Assembly: GCA_017406005.1 (NCBI GenBank)
Contig: JAFQZI010000069.1
Span: forward strand, 62,001 to 126,000
Reading direction: 5' to 3'
Source of the DNA: Oscillospiraceae bacterium
GTDB taxonomy: Bacteria > Bacillota > Clostridia > Oscillospirales > Oscillospiraceae
DNA length: 64,000 nucleotides
Shown here: piece after piece, positions 1 to 9,241 of the stretch
Position numbering within the stretch: the first letter of the stretch is position 1
Layout of the letters: each line of letters opens with the position of its first letter
Notes under the pieces: model-generated
What the model was told of the DNA's origin: nothing
The model's database searches: none
The model's input: only the letters and a program-made list of their open reading frames with translations
Program-made: the position numbers and the translations under genes

Positions 1-14
1 ATCACTTTTTTCAT
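1..14 (-). CDS. start of a minus-strand gene leaving the window
   Basis: Only the first codons are visible: an ATG at 14-12 followed by AAA AAA GTG (Met-Lys-Lys-Val). A GAAGAGG ribosome site lies about 8 nt upstream, and a TATAAT box sits further upstream at 52-47. The product cannot be named. It would be divergent from the apbE-recG operon. Confidence 0.35.
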
Positions 15-46
15 ATCCGATACCTCTTCAAAACCAATAATATGTT

Positions 47-52
47 ATTATA
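47..52 (-). promoter_or_regulatory. -10 box for the leftmost minus-strand gene
   Basis: Perfect TATAAT on the minus strand, 33 nt before the putative ATG at 14. No good -35 hexamer is seen 17 nt upstream. Confidence 0.3.
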
Positions 53-130
53 TCATACTGATGCAGAAAAAGACACAGGAAAAACAAGCTTTCAAAGGAA
101 AACTCCTTCTTTTCCTCCATGATTTTCTAC

Positions 131-159
131 TTGCATCATGACGTTTCATCAGGTAAAAT
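131..159 (+). promoter_or_regulatory. sigma-A promoter of the apbE-recG operon
   Basis: TTGCAT (131-136), a 17-nt spacer and TAAAAT (154-159) precede the apbE start at 235 by about 75 nt. It is the only convincing promoter before a run of six closely spaced plus-strand genes. Confidence 0.5.
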
Positions 160-234
160 AATATTTTACTATGGCAGGAGTATTACGGGAACAGAAGGAC
201 TCAGAACCGCTCTCGCCCGAACAGAAAGGAAACC

Positions 235-1275
235 ATGAAAAAACTTTTTGGAAACAGACTGATTTGCCTTTTGCTGTGTTTTGCACTGATGATTCCCCTG
301 GTAGGATGCGGTGATGCAGCGGAAAAGCAGAAGCAGGTTTTTGCCATGAACACCATGTTCACCCTCACTGCTTACGGCAAAAAGGCTGCGGCCGGTATCA
401 ATGCAGCGGAAGCTTCAATCATTGCAATCGATGCGATGAGTGATCCCGATATAGAGACAAGCACCTGTTATATGCTCAACCACGCACAGGGGCAGCAGGT
501 GAATATTTCCGGCCAGATTGCGGAAATGCTGATCGATGCGAAAGAGATCTGCGAGAGAACGGGAGGAGCTTATGACCTCACCGTTTATCCGCTGGTTCAG
601 CGCTGGGGCTTCGACCACGGAAGATACTATGTACCGTCTCCGGAAGAAATCAGTGAAGATTTGTCGCTTCTGTGTATGAAAGAAATGACAATTTCGAAGT
701 TTCCGACCTCAGGCACGTATGCTGTCATATTTCCGGGGTACGGAAGGCTGAGCTTTGCCTCCTGTGCGAGAGGATGTGCTGCCAAATACGCAATCGACGC
801 GATGCGGAAAAACGGTGTGGAGAGCGGGCTGGTCTCCCTCGCGGGGAATATCCAGACGCTCGGCAGGAAACCGGATGGAAACAACTGGAGCGTTGGCATC
901 ACAGACCCAAGCAATCCTGCCGGCTATCTGGGGATCCTTTCCGTCGGAGAAGCCGCTATCGTAACGACAGGCTCCTATCAGAATTTCATGCCGGCGAATC
1001 CCAAGTACCATCATATTCTGAGCACATCGAGCGGGTACCCGACTACAAACGGGCTTTTGTCCGTTACCATTATATGTGAAGACGGAACATATGCTGACTG
1101 TCTCTCCACTGCCATGTTCGCCATCGGCCAGAGCAGGGCAATTAACTACTGGAGGCAGCACGGCGGATTTGAGATGATCCTCATCAACGACAGCGGCAAC
1201 GTGATCTGCACCTCCGGTCTTCTGGAAGAGTTTGACCTCAAAAACGATTTCTATACGCTCAGCTATGTCGAGTAA
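235..1275 (+). CDS. apbE: ApbE-family FAD:protein FMN transferase-like lipoprotein
   Basis: 346 aa. ApbE enzymes attach FMN to Thr/Ser of Na+-pumping or electron-transfer flavoproteins outside the membrane. The N terminus is a lipoprotein signal with lipobox LVGC (Cys about 25). Family landmarks are visible: MNTMFTL (~38-44), GGAYDLTVYPL (~112), SLAGNIQTLG in place of NxGGDI (~202), GSYQNF (~247), and the metal-binding YADCLSTAMF (~288). The usual HIIDPxTGxP is degraded to HILSTSSGYP, so the conserved Asp is Ser, and the K-G pair before the second domain is also altered. Activity may therefore be reduced or specialised. Its stop overlaps the recG start (TAATG). No target flavoprotein such as RnfG is in the window. 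Confidence 0.82.
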   Translation: MKKLFGNRLICLLLCFALMIPLVGCGDAAEKQKQVFAMNTMFTLTAYGKKAAAGINAAEASIIAIDAMSDPDIETSTCYMLNHAQGQQVNISGQIAEMLIDAKEICERTGGAYDLTVYPLVQRWGFDHGRYYVPSPEEISEDLSLLCMKEMTISKFPTSGTYAVIFPGYGRLSFASCARGCAAKYAIDAMRKNGVESGLVSLAGNIQTLGRKPDGNNWSVGITDPSNPAGYLGILSVGEAAIVTTGSYQNFMPANPKYHHILSTSSGYPTTNGLLSVTIICEDGTYADCLSTAMFAIGQSRAINYWRQHGGFEMILINDSGNVICTSGLLEEFDLKNDFYTLSYVE

Positions 1276-3341
1276 TGCGGAAAATGGCGACTCTGCACGA
1301 CAACATCAATACTATAAAGGGCATCGGAGAGAAACGGGCGCTTGCTTTTGCCAGACTCGGTGTTTATACGCTTTATGACCTTCTATCTTTTTTCCCGAGG
1401 CGATATGAAGACAGAAGCGTAATCGTCCCGATTACGGAAGCGGCAGACGGAATCCCCTGTTGTATTTCGGCCGTTGTGGCAGACGAACCGAGGCTCTCAC
1501 GGATCCGACGCGGGATGGAGCTTGTAAAATTCCGGGTATTTGACAGCTCCGGCACAGCAGATATCACTTACTTCAACCAGAGCTGGATGAAAAACAACAT
1601 CTGCCGCGGAGAGGAATATATCTTCTACGGAAAGGTTGATACCAGGGGTCAGCGCCGCAGCATGACCAATCCGGTTTTTGAAAAGGCCGGAAACCGGGGC
1701 GGCGTTACGGGAAACATCGTTCCGGTATACCGGCTGAGCCGCGCTCTCACGCAGAAAAATGTCCTGCAGAGTGTAAAAGCCGGGCTGGAAGCCTGTTCCG
1801 GCCAGTTGCCGGAACCGATCCCGGAAGAAATACTGACACGGCTGGGACTTGCCGATGTAAAATACGCTTATGAAAACGTACATTTCCCCACAGATTTTCA
1901 GGCTCTTGCGAGAGCAAGAAGGCGGCTGGTATTCGAAGAGCTTTTCCTTCTCGCCTGCGCCATGCAGCGTCGGAGAACAGACCATACGGAAAAGAAAGGG
2001 CTTCGGTATCAGATGCCGGAACCGGAGCGTTTTTATGCTTCTCTGCCCTTTTCGCCCACCGGTGCCCAGAAGAGGGCTGTAAGGGATGCGCTGGAGGATC
2101 TGACGTCCGGCAGGGCTATGAACCGCCTGCTGCAGGGTGATGTGGGAAGCGGGAAGACGCTCTGTGCCGCCGCACTGGCATGGGCTACTGCACAAAACGG
2201 ATATGTCACAGCCTTCATGGCGCCGACGGAAATTCTTGCCGAGCAGCACACCGGCACACTCCGTGCCCTTCTTTCTCCGTTTGGCATGCGCGTTGAAAAA
2301 CTGACCGGTTCCATGACCGCAAAAGAAAAGCGGCAAATCCGGGATTCCCTGGAGCGCCGGGAGATCGACGTGCTGGTAGGCACCCATGCTCTTCTCACCG
2401 AAAATGTGACCTATCCGGGGCTCGGGCTGGTGGTCACGGATGAACAGCACCGCTTCGGGGTTGGGCAGCGGGCTGCCCTTGCCGGGAAAAATGAGGATGC
2501 GCACGTGCTCGTCATGTCAGCTACCCCGATTCCGAGAACGCTGGCGCTGATCATTTACGGGGATCTGGATGTATCGATTCTCGATGAATTGCCGCCGGGG
2601 CGCCAAAGCGTCGATACCTTTGCCGTGGACAGCCGCTACCGGGAACGGCTCAATCGATTTATCCTCCGGCAGGCAGAAGTGGGACATCAGGTATTCGTCG
2701 TGTGCCCGGCGGTAGAAGAGAATGAAGAAGAAAACTTGCTGCATCTGAAATCGGCGGAAGCCCATGCCGAAGAACTCCGGGCGGTATTCCCTTCCTTGCG
2801 CATCGGGTGCGTTCACGGCAGGATGAAACCGAAAGAAAAAGAAGCCGTGATGGAAGCCTTTTCTCACGGAGAGACGGATGTGCTGGTTTCTACAACAGTG
2901 ATTGAGGTCGGTGTGGATATCCCGAATGCCACGCTGATGATCGTTGAAAACGCAGAACGCTTCGGGCTTTCCCAGCTGCATCAGCTGCGCGGGCGTGTAG
3001 GCCGCGGAAAGGACAAGAGTTACTGCGTGCTGGTATCGGATACCCGGAACGAAGAGTCAAAAGCACGTCTGAATGTGTTGTGTGAAACCGGCGACGGGTT
3101 CCGGATTGCGGAAGAAGATCTGCGTCTCAGAGGCCCGGGGGATTTCTTCGGTGCCAGGCAGCACGGTCTGCCCGAGATGCATGTGGCAGATCTCGGAGCA
3201 GACACAGCCATTCTGAAAGCTGCAAAAGCAGAGGCTGACGCGTTGTTTGAGCGGGATCCGCTCCTCACTCACCCCTCTCATGCTGCACTGCGGCAACGGA
3301 TAGAGGGGATGCTGCAGGCCGGAAGCATCACCCTGAACTGA
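1275..3341 (+). CDS. recG: ATP-dependent DNA helicase RecG
   Basis: 688 aa, normal family length. RecG remodels stalled replication forks and Holliday junctions in the cytoplasm. The N-terminal helix-hairpin and OB-fold wedge (~10-160) are followed by two RecA-like helicase lobes. Visible motifs are Walker A GDVGSGKT (~288-295), DEQH box (~389-392), SATPIPRTL motif III, TTVIEVGVD motif V and QLRGRVGRG motif VI. The ATG at 1275 overlaps the apbE stop by one base; an in-frame Met three codons later is an alternative start. Translational coupling to a lipoprotein gene is odd functionally and probably reflects operon packing only. Confidence 0.97.
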   Translation: MRKMATLHDNINTIKGIGEKRALAFARLGVYTLYDLLSFFPRRYEDRSVIVPITEAADGIPCCISAVVADEPRLSRIRRGMELVKFRVFDSSGTADITYFNQSWMKNNICRGEEYIFYGKVDTRGQRRSMTNPVFEKAGNRGGVTGNIVPVYRLSRALTQKNVLQSVKAGLEACSGQLPEPIPEEILTRLGLADVKYAYENVHFPTDFQALARARRRLVFEELFLLACAMQRRRTDHTEKKGLRYQMPEPERFYASLPFSPTGAQKRAVRDALEDLTSGRAMNRLLQGDVGSGKTLCAAALAWATAQNGYVTAFMAPTEILAEQHTGTLRALLSPFGMRVEKLTGSMTAKEKRQIRDSLERREIDVLVGTHALLTENVTYPGLGLVVTDEQHRFGVGQRAALAGKNEDAHVLVMSATPIPRTLALIIYGDLDVSILDELPPGRQSVDTFAVDSRYRERLNRFILRQAEVGHQVFVVCPAVEENEEENLLHLKSAEAHAEELRAVFPSLRIGCVHGRMKPKEKEAVMEAFSHGETDVLVSTTVIEVGVDIPNATLMIVENAERFGLSQLHQLRGRVGRGKDKSYCVLVSDTRNEESKARLNVLCETGDGFRIAEEDLRLRGPGDFFGARQHGLPEMHVADLGADTAILKAAKAEADALFERDPLLTHPSHAALRQRIEGMLQAGSITLN

Positions 3342-3362
3342 CAATGCTTAGGAGTAAGGACT

Positions 3363-3881
3363 ATGGAAAACCGTGAAACGACCTGCTGTTTCAGCGGCCA
3401 TCGGCCGATGAAGCTGCCCTGGGGAATGCGGGAAACGGACGAGCGCTGCATCGCCGCAAAGAACTGGATCGCACGGCAGCTTGAGGAGCTGTATGCGCTG
3501 GGTTACAGGCATTTCATCTCCGGGATGGCAATAGGATGCGATACTTATTTTGCGGAGGAAGTGCTGCGTCTTCGGGAAAAGCATCCCGATGTGACCCTGG
3601 AGGCTGCTATTCCCTGCTCCGACCAGGCAGGCAGGTGGAACAGCAGACAGAAGCAGAAATATGCAGAACTGGTGGAAGCCTGTGACAGCGTTAAGATCTT
3701 TCAGGAACACTACTCGCGTGAATGTATGCTGCAGCGAAACACCTACATGGTCGACAGATCCTCCGTACTGGTTGCCTGTTTTGACGGCAGACCGGGCGGA
3801 ACAATGAATACCCTTGTCTATGCCAGGCGGGAAGGCCTTGAAATCCGGCTGCTGGACGTTAATGCAATGAACAATGAGTAA
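3363..3881 (+). CDS. SLOG-domain protein (DUF1273/YpsA-like)
   Basis: 172 aa. A Rossmann-like SLOG fold is indicated by CCFSGHRP near the N terminus, SGMAIGCDTYFAEEVL (~57-72) and a GRPGGTMNTL nucleotide-binding loop (~138). This resembles the DprA/LOG-like DUF1273 family, whose members are thought to bind nucleotide-derived ligands; no reaction is established for most. The ribosome site TTAGGAGTAAGG lies just upstream of the ATG. It sits 21 nt after recG and is likely co-transcribed. Precise function unknown. Confidence 0.8.
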   Translation: MENRETTCCFSGHRPMKLPWGMRETDERCIAAKNWIARQLEELYALGYRHFISGMAIGCDTYFAEEVLRLREKHPDVTLEAAIPCSDQAGRWNSRQKQKYAELVEACDSVKIFQEHYSRECMLQRNTYMVDRSSVLVACFDGRPGGTMNTLVYARREGLEIRLLDVNAMNNE

Positions 3882-3903
3882 TTTATAAATAAGGAGTATC
3901 AGA

Positions 3904-4695
3904 ATGGACTTTACCAAACTCAGAAACTGTGAACTGTTCCTCTTCGACATGGACGGCACGCTATACCTCGGTGATGAGATCTTTGATGGGGCCGTGGAAC
4001 TGATGGAAGACTTCCCTGCTCTCGGCAAAAAGTACATTTATCTTACCAACAATTCTTCCCGCGCCGGAACGGATTACATTTCACGCCTGAAGGGCTTCGG
4101 GTTCCCCTGCGAGGAGGAAAATGTCTTTACTTCCGGAATGGCAACCGGGATGTACCTGAACCAGAACTACCCCGGCGCGAAAGTCTACCTGGTCGGGACA
4201 CAGGCTTTCCGGAGAGAGCTTCTGAGCTATGGCATCAATCTCGTGGAAGAAGCGGCTGAGATTGTTGTGGTCGGGTTTGACACGGAGTTGGTATACGAGA
4301 AGCTCAACAAAGCATGCCACTTCCTCAGAAGGGGTGCAAAGTTCATCGCAGCGAATCCCGACTGGGTCTGCCCGATGCCGAATGATGAAGTGCTGCCGGA
4401 CTGCGGGAGCATCTGTGCCCTGCTGACGGCTTCCTCCGGTGTGAAGCCGAATTATATTGGAAAACCCAACCGCAATATGATCGACGTGATTTCCAAAATG
4501 ACAGGGATTCCCAATGAACGGATCTGCGCCGTCGGTGACCGGCTGTATACCGACATTGCAGTGGCGCAGAATGCAGGTGCTGTTTCGGTGCTGGTGATGT
4601 CCGGCGAGACAACCGAACAGATGGTAAAGGAAGCCGAACGGCAGCCGGACTATATTCTTGCTGATGTGAAGGAGCTCCACGAAGTTCTGAAATGA
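3904..4695 (+). CDS. HAD-IIA phosphatase (NagD / phosphoglycolate phosphatase type)
   Basis: 263 aa, typical for class IIA HAD hydrolases that dephosphorylate small sugar or nucleotide phosphates. Motif I is LFDMDGTLYLGD (nucleophile Asp ~15), motif II YLTNNSS, motif III Lys in IGKPN, and motif IV VGDRLYTDIAVAQNAG; the C2 cap lies between motifs II and III. The ATG follows an AAGGAG site. Its last codons overlap the start of the next gene (ATGA), so the two are translationally coupled. Substrate cannot be read from sequence. Confidence 0.92.
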   Translation: MDFTKLRNCELFLFDMDGTLYLGDEIFDGAVELMEDFPALGKKYIYLTNNSSRAGTDYISRLKGFGFPCEEENVFTSGMATGMYLNQNYPGAKVYLVGTQAFRRELLSYGINLVEEAAEIVVVGFDTELVYEKLNKACHFLRRGAKFIAANPDWVCPMPNDEVLPDCGSICALLTASSGVKPNYIGKPNRNMIDVISKMTGIPNERICAVGDRLYTDIAVAQNAGAVSVLVMSGETTEQMVKEAERQPDYILADVKELHEVLK

Positions 4696-6446
4696 GCAGA
4701 TATATCTTCCCGGCACTGGTGCTCGTCCTGCTCCTGCTGTTTTATCTCGGCCTGCCTGACCTCTCTGCCACGCCAATGTACTCTCTGGAAGGGCAAAAAA
4801 AACACCGCAGGCACAGGCTTGACCGGGCCGACTGGATCATCATGCTGTGTATTACGGTGTTCTTCGGTGCGGTTGACTTTGCAATGCTTGGCAGCAGGGT
4901 CGCTCCGCATACCTTTCATCCGATGGCAGAGGGAGAAGCCGTTCTCACCTTCGAAAAATCCGATATCCCGACGGAAGTGAGCTTTTTCACAGGGGTCGGG
5001 TACGGGGAATATACGATTTCCCTTTCGGGAGACGGCCTTACCTATAACGATGCCATACATTTCACACAGGATGCAGGAGATGTCCTGCGCTGGCAGATTC
5101 TGCCGATCGAAGGTGCGGAAGAGACCTCCTTTGCGCGCATAGCAGCTTCCGGAAATGCCTGGCTCGGCGAGGTTGCCTTCTTTACGGCCGGGGGAGAGAA
5201 GATGCAGGCATCCTCTTCCGTTACAGCGCTGTGCGATGAACAGGAGACCGTTCGCACGACGTACGATTATCTGAACTCTTCTTACTTTGATGAGATTTAT
5301 CATGCCCGCACCGCCTGGGAACATCTCAACGGTGTCTATCCGTATGAGATTTCTCACCCGCCCCTCGGAAAGATCATCCTGTCCGCAGGCATCGCACTGT
5401 TCGGAATGAGCCCTTTCGGCTGGCGTTTTTCCGGTACGCTTTTCGGTGTGCTGATGCTTCCGGCGATGTATGTTTTTATCAAAAAGATGTTCGGCAGCCG
5501 GCGTGCAGCCGTCTGCGGTACGCTCGTTTTTGCAACAGATTTCATGCACTTCGTGCAGACGCGCATTGCAACCATCGATACTTATGCGGTTTTCTTTATC
5601 CTGCTGATGTATCTGTTTATGTATCTCTTCCTCACGGAGGAAAAGCTCTCCATGCTGGCGCTCAGCGGGATTTGCTTCGGCCTCGGAGCGGCATCAAAGT
5701 GGACCTGTATGTACGCGGGAGCAGGCCTTGCCGTTCTCTGGTCTGCCTACTGGATCCGCAATCGTGATAAGGGCTTCCGCAGTTTTCTGTATAACGTGCT
5801 GTTCTGCATGGTCTTCTTTGTGGTCGTTCCCTGCACGATTTATTATCTCTCTTACCTTCCCTACGGAAAAGCAAGCCATGTGAGCGGTATTTTCAATCGG
5901 GATTACTGGAACATTGTGCTTTCCAACCAGGAGTATATGTTCAGCTACCATTCTTCTCTGGTGGCAGAACATCCCTACTCTTCACGATGGTATCAGTGGA
6001 TGCTGGACATCCGCCCGATTCTTTACTACCTTCAGTATTTTGATGACGGAACACGTTCGAGCTTCGGGGCGTTTCTCAATCCGATGCTGTGCTGGGGCGG
6101 GCTGCTTGCCCTGTTTGTGCTGTTCTACAGAGCTTTCTTCCGCAGAGACGGAGATGCGGGATTTATCCTGGCAGGGTATCTCGCGCAGCTGCTGCCGTGG
6201 GTGCTGGTAACCCGGCTCACTTTTGAATATCACTATTTCCCCTGCAGTGTCTTCCTCGTGCTGGGCATTGCGTATGTGTTTCGCCTGATGGAAGAGAGGG
6301 CAGACCATGCAGCACTTTATATTGATGCATTTACGGTCGTTTCAGCCGTTCTGTTTGTGGTTTTTTATCCCGCACTGAGCGGGCTTCCGATCGACAATGC
6401 CGTCGCTTCACGTCTTCTCGGGTGGCTTCCGACCTGGCCGTTTTAA
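4692..6446 (+). CDS. polytopic GT39/PMT-like glycosyltransferase
   Basis: 584 aa, many hydrophobic segments. After one N-terminal helix and a second at ~50 comes an extracytoplasmic beta-rich stretch (~80-190). The PMT-type core follows: FDEIYHARTAW with the acidic pair of the first luminal loop (~200), then SHPPLGK (~225) and about ten further membrane segments. Enzymes of this family move mannose or other sugars from a lipid-phosphate carrier to proteins or envelope polymers on the outer face of the membrane. The N-terminal insertion between helix 2 and the catalytic loop is not part of the minimal PMT fold. It overlaps the HAD gene by four bases. Confidence 0.82.
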   Translation: MSRYIFPALVLVLLLLFYLGLPDLSATPMYSLEGQKKHRRHRLDRADWIIMLCITVFFGAVDFAMLGSRVAPHTFHPMAEGEAVLTFEKSDIPTEVSFFTGVGYGEYTISLSGDGLTYNDAIHFTQDAGDVLRWQILPIEGAEETSFARIAASGNAWLGEVAFFTAGGEKMQASSSVTALCDEQETVRTTYDYLNSSYFDEIYHARTAWEHLNGVYPYEISHPPLGKIILSAGIALFGMSPFGWRFSGTLFGVLMLPAMYVFIKKMFGSRRAAVCGTLVFATDFMHFVQTRIATIDTYAVFFILLMYLFMYLFLTEEKLSMLALSGICFGLGAASKWTCMYAGAGLAVLWSAYWIRNRDKGFRSFLYNVLFCMVFFVVVPCTIYYLSYLPYGKASHVSGIFNRDYWNIVLSNQEYMFSYHSSLVAEHPYSSRWYQWMLDIRPILYYLQYFDDGTRSSFGAFLNPMLCWGGLLALFVLFYRAFFRRDGDAGFILAGYLAQLLPWVLVTRLTFEYHYFPCSVFLVLGIAYVFRLMEERADHAALYIDAFTVVSAVLFVVFYPALSGLPIDNAVASRLLGWLPTWPF

Positions 6447-6457
6447 GGAGAAACACC

Positions 6458-7954
6458 ATGTCTGAATTAACTGTCCTGATCAACAACACAATTCATACAG
6501 CTTCCTTCACAGAAGGAGAAAGCCTGCTCGCTGTTCTGCAGCGGGAAGGCTTTTCTGTCAATGCCCCGTGCGGGGGCAAAGGAAAATGCGGCAACTGCAC
6601 CGTAGCCGTGCAAATGGCAAACGGCAGTTCCACTGTCTGTGCCTGCAGGACCCCTGCAGCCGAAGGCTGCACCGTCGTGCTGAGCGATACGCAGGATGAC
6701 CTCTCCTGGAACTTTACGCCCGGAAGCATCTCTGCCCGTAAAGATTTTTCCGAAGGGCTGGGAGCGGCGGTTGATCTCGGCACAACAAGCATCGCTGTCA
6801 GCCTTTTTGATCTTTCCACGGGAGAAAAACTGGAAACGGCTGGCGCCTGGAACGAACAGCGCGCCTATGGAGCGGATGTAATTACCCGCATTGCCTATAC
6901 GATGGACCATCCGGACGGGCTGGAGAGGCTCTCCTCTGCCGTACGCCGCCAGATCCGGCAGATTACAGAGGAACTCTGCCGGAAGCATCACCGCTCATGG
7001 CAGGAAATTCAGAGGATCTTCCTTGCCGGAAATACCACCATGCAGCATCTCTTTGTCGGGTTCCCTGTGGCAAGCATTGCAGCCGCTCCCTTCCGTCCCT
7101 ATTCCGTTTTTGATTCTCCGCAGGATTTTTTACTGGACGGGAAAGCAGTGTATCTGAGTCCGTGCGTTTCGGGATATGTCGGCGGGGATATTACGGCAGG
7201 GCTTTCAGCCCTGGAACTGGACCGTGCAGAGGGAAACCATCTGTTCCTCGATGTCGGAACAAACGGTGAAATGGCCCTCGGGGGGGAAAACGGATTTCTC
7301 ACCTGTGCGGTTGCCTGCGGTCCGGCTTTTGAAGGAGCCGGGATCTCCTGCGGGATGCCCGCCTCAGCCGGAGCAATCAACCGGTTTTACCTTGCGGAAG
7401 ATCAGCTCCGCTTTGACGTGATCGGCGGCGGCCTCCCGAAAGGGATCTGCGGCAGCGGCCTGCTGGATCTCGCTGCATGCCTTGTATCGCTCGGTTATAT
7501 CAGTGCAGACGGGCAGCTTTTGTGTGTAGGAGAAAACGGAGAAGAAGGCGTCTTTTCCGTTGCCGACGGTGTTTCGCTCACTGCCAGGGACGTTCGTCAG
7601 CTGCAGCTTGCAAAGGCTGCCGTTGCCGCCGGAATCCGGATTCTCATGGAAGAGAGCGGCCTGCACTTTTGTGATATTGACACGCTCTGGCTGGCCGGCG
7701 GATTTGGGAACCGGCTCGATCCGAAAAGCGCTGTCACGTTGGGGATGCTCCCGGAGGAATTGCTCGAAAAAATCCGCCCGGCAGGAAACACTTCCCTGGC
7801 AGGTACAGAAACAGCCTTACTCTCCGGCGATGAGAGCAGGCTGTTAAGAATCCGATCGATGTGCAGTTATCTGGAACTGTCTTCCAGCGCAGAATTCAGC
7901 GAAGCTTTTGTAGAAGAGATGGCTTTCCCTTCCGACGCGGACTGGGAAGAATAA
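6458..7954 (+). CDS. RACo-type corrinoid-protein reductive activator (2Fe-2S + ASKHA, DUF4445)
   Basis: 498 aa from the ATG with AAGGAG upstream; an upstream in-frame start inside the preceding gene is rejected. Residues 1-80 form a plant-type 2Fe-2S ferredoxin domain with Cys38, Cys44 and Cys47 plus a fourth Cys at ~70. A linker leads to the ASKHA domain starting GAAVDLGTTS (~104), then DVGTNGEM (~262) and a C-terminal WLAGGFGNRLDPKSA block. RACo proteins use ATP to drive one-electron reduction of inactive Co(II) corrinoid proteins back to Co(I). The likely partner is the UROD-corrinoid fusion 1.9 kb downstream. Confidence 0.9.
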   Translation: MSELTVLINNTIHTASFTEGESLLAVLQREGFSVNAPCGGKGKCGNCTVAVQMANGSSTVCACRTPAAEGCTVVLSDTQDDLSWNFTPGSISARKDFSEGLGAAVDLGTTSIAVSLFDLSTGEKLETAGAWNEQRAYGADVITRIAYTMDHPDGLERLSSAVRRQIRQITEELCRKHHRSWQEIQRIFLAGNTTMQHLFVGFPVASIAAAPFRPYSVFDSPQDFLLDGKAVYLSPCVSGYVGGDITAGLSALELDRAEGNHLFLDVGTNGEMALGGENGFLTCAVACGPAFEGAGISCGMPASAGAINRFYLAEDQLRFDVIGGGLPKGICGSGLLDLAACLVSLGYISADGQLLCVGENGEEGVFSVADGVSLTARDVRQLQLAKAAVAAGIRILMEESGLHFCDIDTLWLAGGFGNRLDPKSAVTLGMLPEELLEKIRPAGNTSLAGTETALLSGDESRLLRIRSMCSYLELSSSAEFSEAFVEEMAFPSDADWEE

Positions 7955-7964
7955 ACGATTCTTC
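7946..7964. terminator. small convergent hairpin over both stop codons
   Basis: GAAGAAT / ATTCTTC arms (7946-7952, 7958-7964) with a 5-nt loop span the 8-nt gap between the convergent RACo and homocysteine methyltransferase genes. The stem is AT-rich and lacks a T-run, so termination strength is doubtful. Confidence 0.25.
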
Positions 7965-9177
7965 AGAAAATCAGCCCATACTTCTTTGCCAGCGGGACGA
8001 GCACTTCATCCGGGAGGGAACCCTCGTAGAGCGCACGCCCCTGATAACAGCGAAGGGTTTTCTCCAGCAGGGCGGCATCGTCACAGACGATGCAGAGCGG
8101 ATTGGCAACGGCATACTGGCAGTCGGCAAAAGCGGCAAGATCTTCTTCGGTTTCGATAGCGACAGCAATCAGCTGTCCCGGCTCCGCCTCTGCAAGGGCG
8201 TCTTCGAGATCCTCATCACAGGGGATGGCTTCTTCATAGGAAGCATCCGGCGGAAGCAGAAAGACGTCTCGTTCCGTAGCGCACGGCAGAAGCTCTGAAG
8301 CCACGTCAGCCGCCGGGGCATGGAGGGTTACAGACGCAAGGGCTTCCTTCAGTGCGGCAATGGTACGTTCATCCGTGCCGCAACAGCCGCCGAAAATGGA
8401 GACTCCTGCTTCCGCCAGAGCAGGGACATAGGAAGCGAATTCCTCGGGAGATACGTCATAAACGGTTCTGACGCCGGCAGTCTTCGGAAGGCCGGCGTTT
8501 GCTTTAGCGATCAGAGGCACTTCCGCCAGTTCTGCGAGCCGTTTGATCTGTGGGATCATTTCGCGCGGCCCGACGGAGCAGTTGAGCCCGAAGGCATCAG
8601 CGCCCATCCCCTGCAGAATCAGAAGCGCCGCGGTTACGTCGGTTCCTGTCATGGTGCGGCCGGCTTCGTTGCAGGTAAAACTGACAAAAACCGGTTTGTC
8701 GGAAACATCCTTCACTGCGAGGAGTGCCGCCCGGGCTTCCGAAACATTCGTCATGGTTTCAATGACATAAAGGTCGACCCCCGCCTCTTCCAGTGCTTCC
8801 GCCTGTTCCCGGTAGACCTGGTAAAGATCCTCAAAGCTGCTGTCTCCGAGCGGATAGAGCATGGCACCGGTGGAAGAGATATCCCCCGCAACATAAGCCC
8901 TGCCGTCTGCCGCCTCCCGGGCAAGTGCCACAAGCCGGCAGTTATAGTCTTTCACCTGATTAAATACGCCGTTCTTTTCAAGCACGGAACTGTTCGCTCC
9001 GAAGGTCGGTGCATACAGAACCTGTGAGCCCGCATCCACATAGGCTCGCTGGATCGAGAGGACCTCTTCCGGATGTTCAAGGCTCCACTTCTCCGGGCAG
9101 GCGCCCGCAGGGAACCCGTGCTTGTAGAGCTGTGTGCCCATGGCACCGTCCAGCAGCAAAGGAAATGAAATATTCAT
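7963..9177 (-). CDS. homocysteine S-methyltransferase family protein with C-terminal extension
   Basis: 404 aa from ATG 9177, preceded by GGAGGG six nt upstream; longer upstream readings run through the divergent promoter and are rejected. The first ~290 residues form a MetH/BHMT-type TIM barrel: LLDGAMGTQL at the start, FGLNCSVGP (first Zn Cys) and GGCCGTDERTI (paired Zn Cys). These bind Zn-thiolate homocysteine, which accepts a methyl group, here probably from a corrinoid. The last ~110 residues are an acidic extension unlike the pterin or B12 domains of full MetH. It is convergent with RACo and divergent from the DUF2284-corrinoid operon, implying a role in the same methyl pathway. Confidence 0.88.
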   Translation of the reverse strand: MNISFPLLLDGAMGTQLYKHGFPAGACPEKWSLEHPEEVLSIQRAYVDAGSQVLYAPTFGANSSVLEKNGVFNQVKDYNCRLVALAREAADGRAYVAGDISSTGAMLYPLGDSSFEDLYQVYREQAEALEEAGVDLYVIETMTNVSEARAALLAVKDVSDKPVFVSFTCNEAGRTMTGTDVTAALLILQGMGADAFGLNCSVGPREMIPQIKRLAELAEVPLIAKANAGLPKTAGVRTVYDVSPEEFASYVPALAEAGVSIFGGCCGTDERTIAALKEALASVTLHAPAADVASELLPCATERDVFLLPPDASYEEAIPCDEDLEDALAEAEPGQLIAVAIETEEDLAAFADCQYAVANPLCIVCDDAALLEKTLRCYQGRALYEGSLPDEVLVPLAKKYGLIF

Positions 9178-9197
9178 AGAACCCTCCATAACTTTTC

Positions 9198-9226
9198 TTG
9201 ACAGAAATACGACTTTATCATAAAAT
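9198..9226 (+). promoter_or_regulatory. consensus sigma-A promoter of the DUF2284/corrinoid operon
   Basis: TTGACA (9198-9203), exactly 17 nt, TAAAAT (9221-9226). It lies in the divergent gap between the homocysteine methyltransferase and DUF2284 genes. Because this hexamer is a promoter element, the in-frame TTG at 9198 is not a plausible translation start. Confidence 0.75.
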
Positions 9227-9241
9227 AGACAAAATTGAAAC

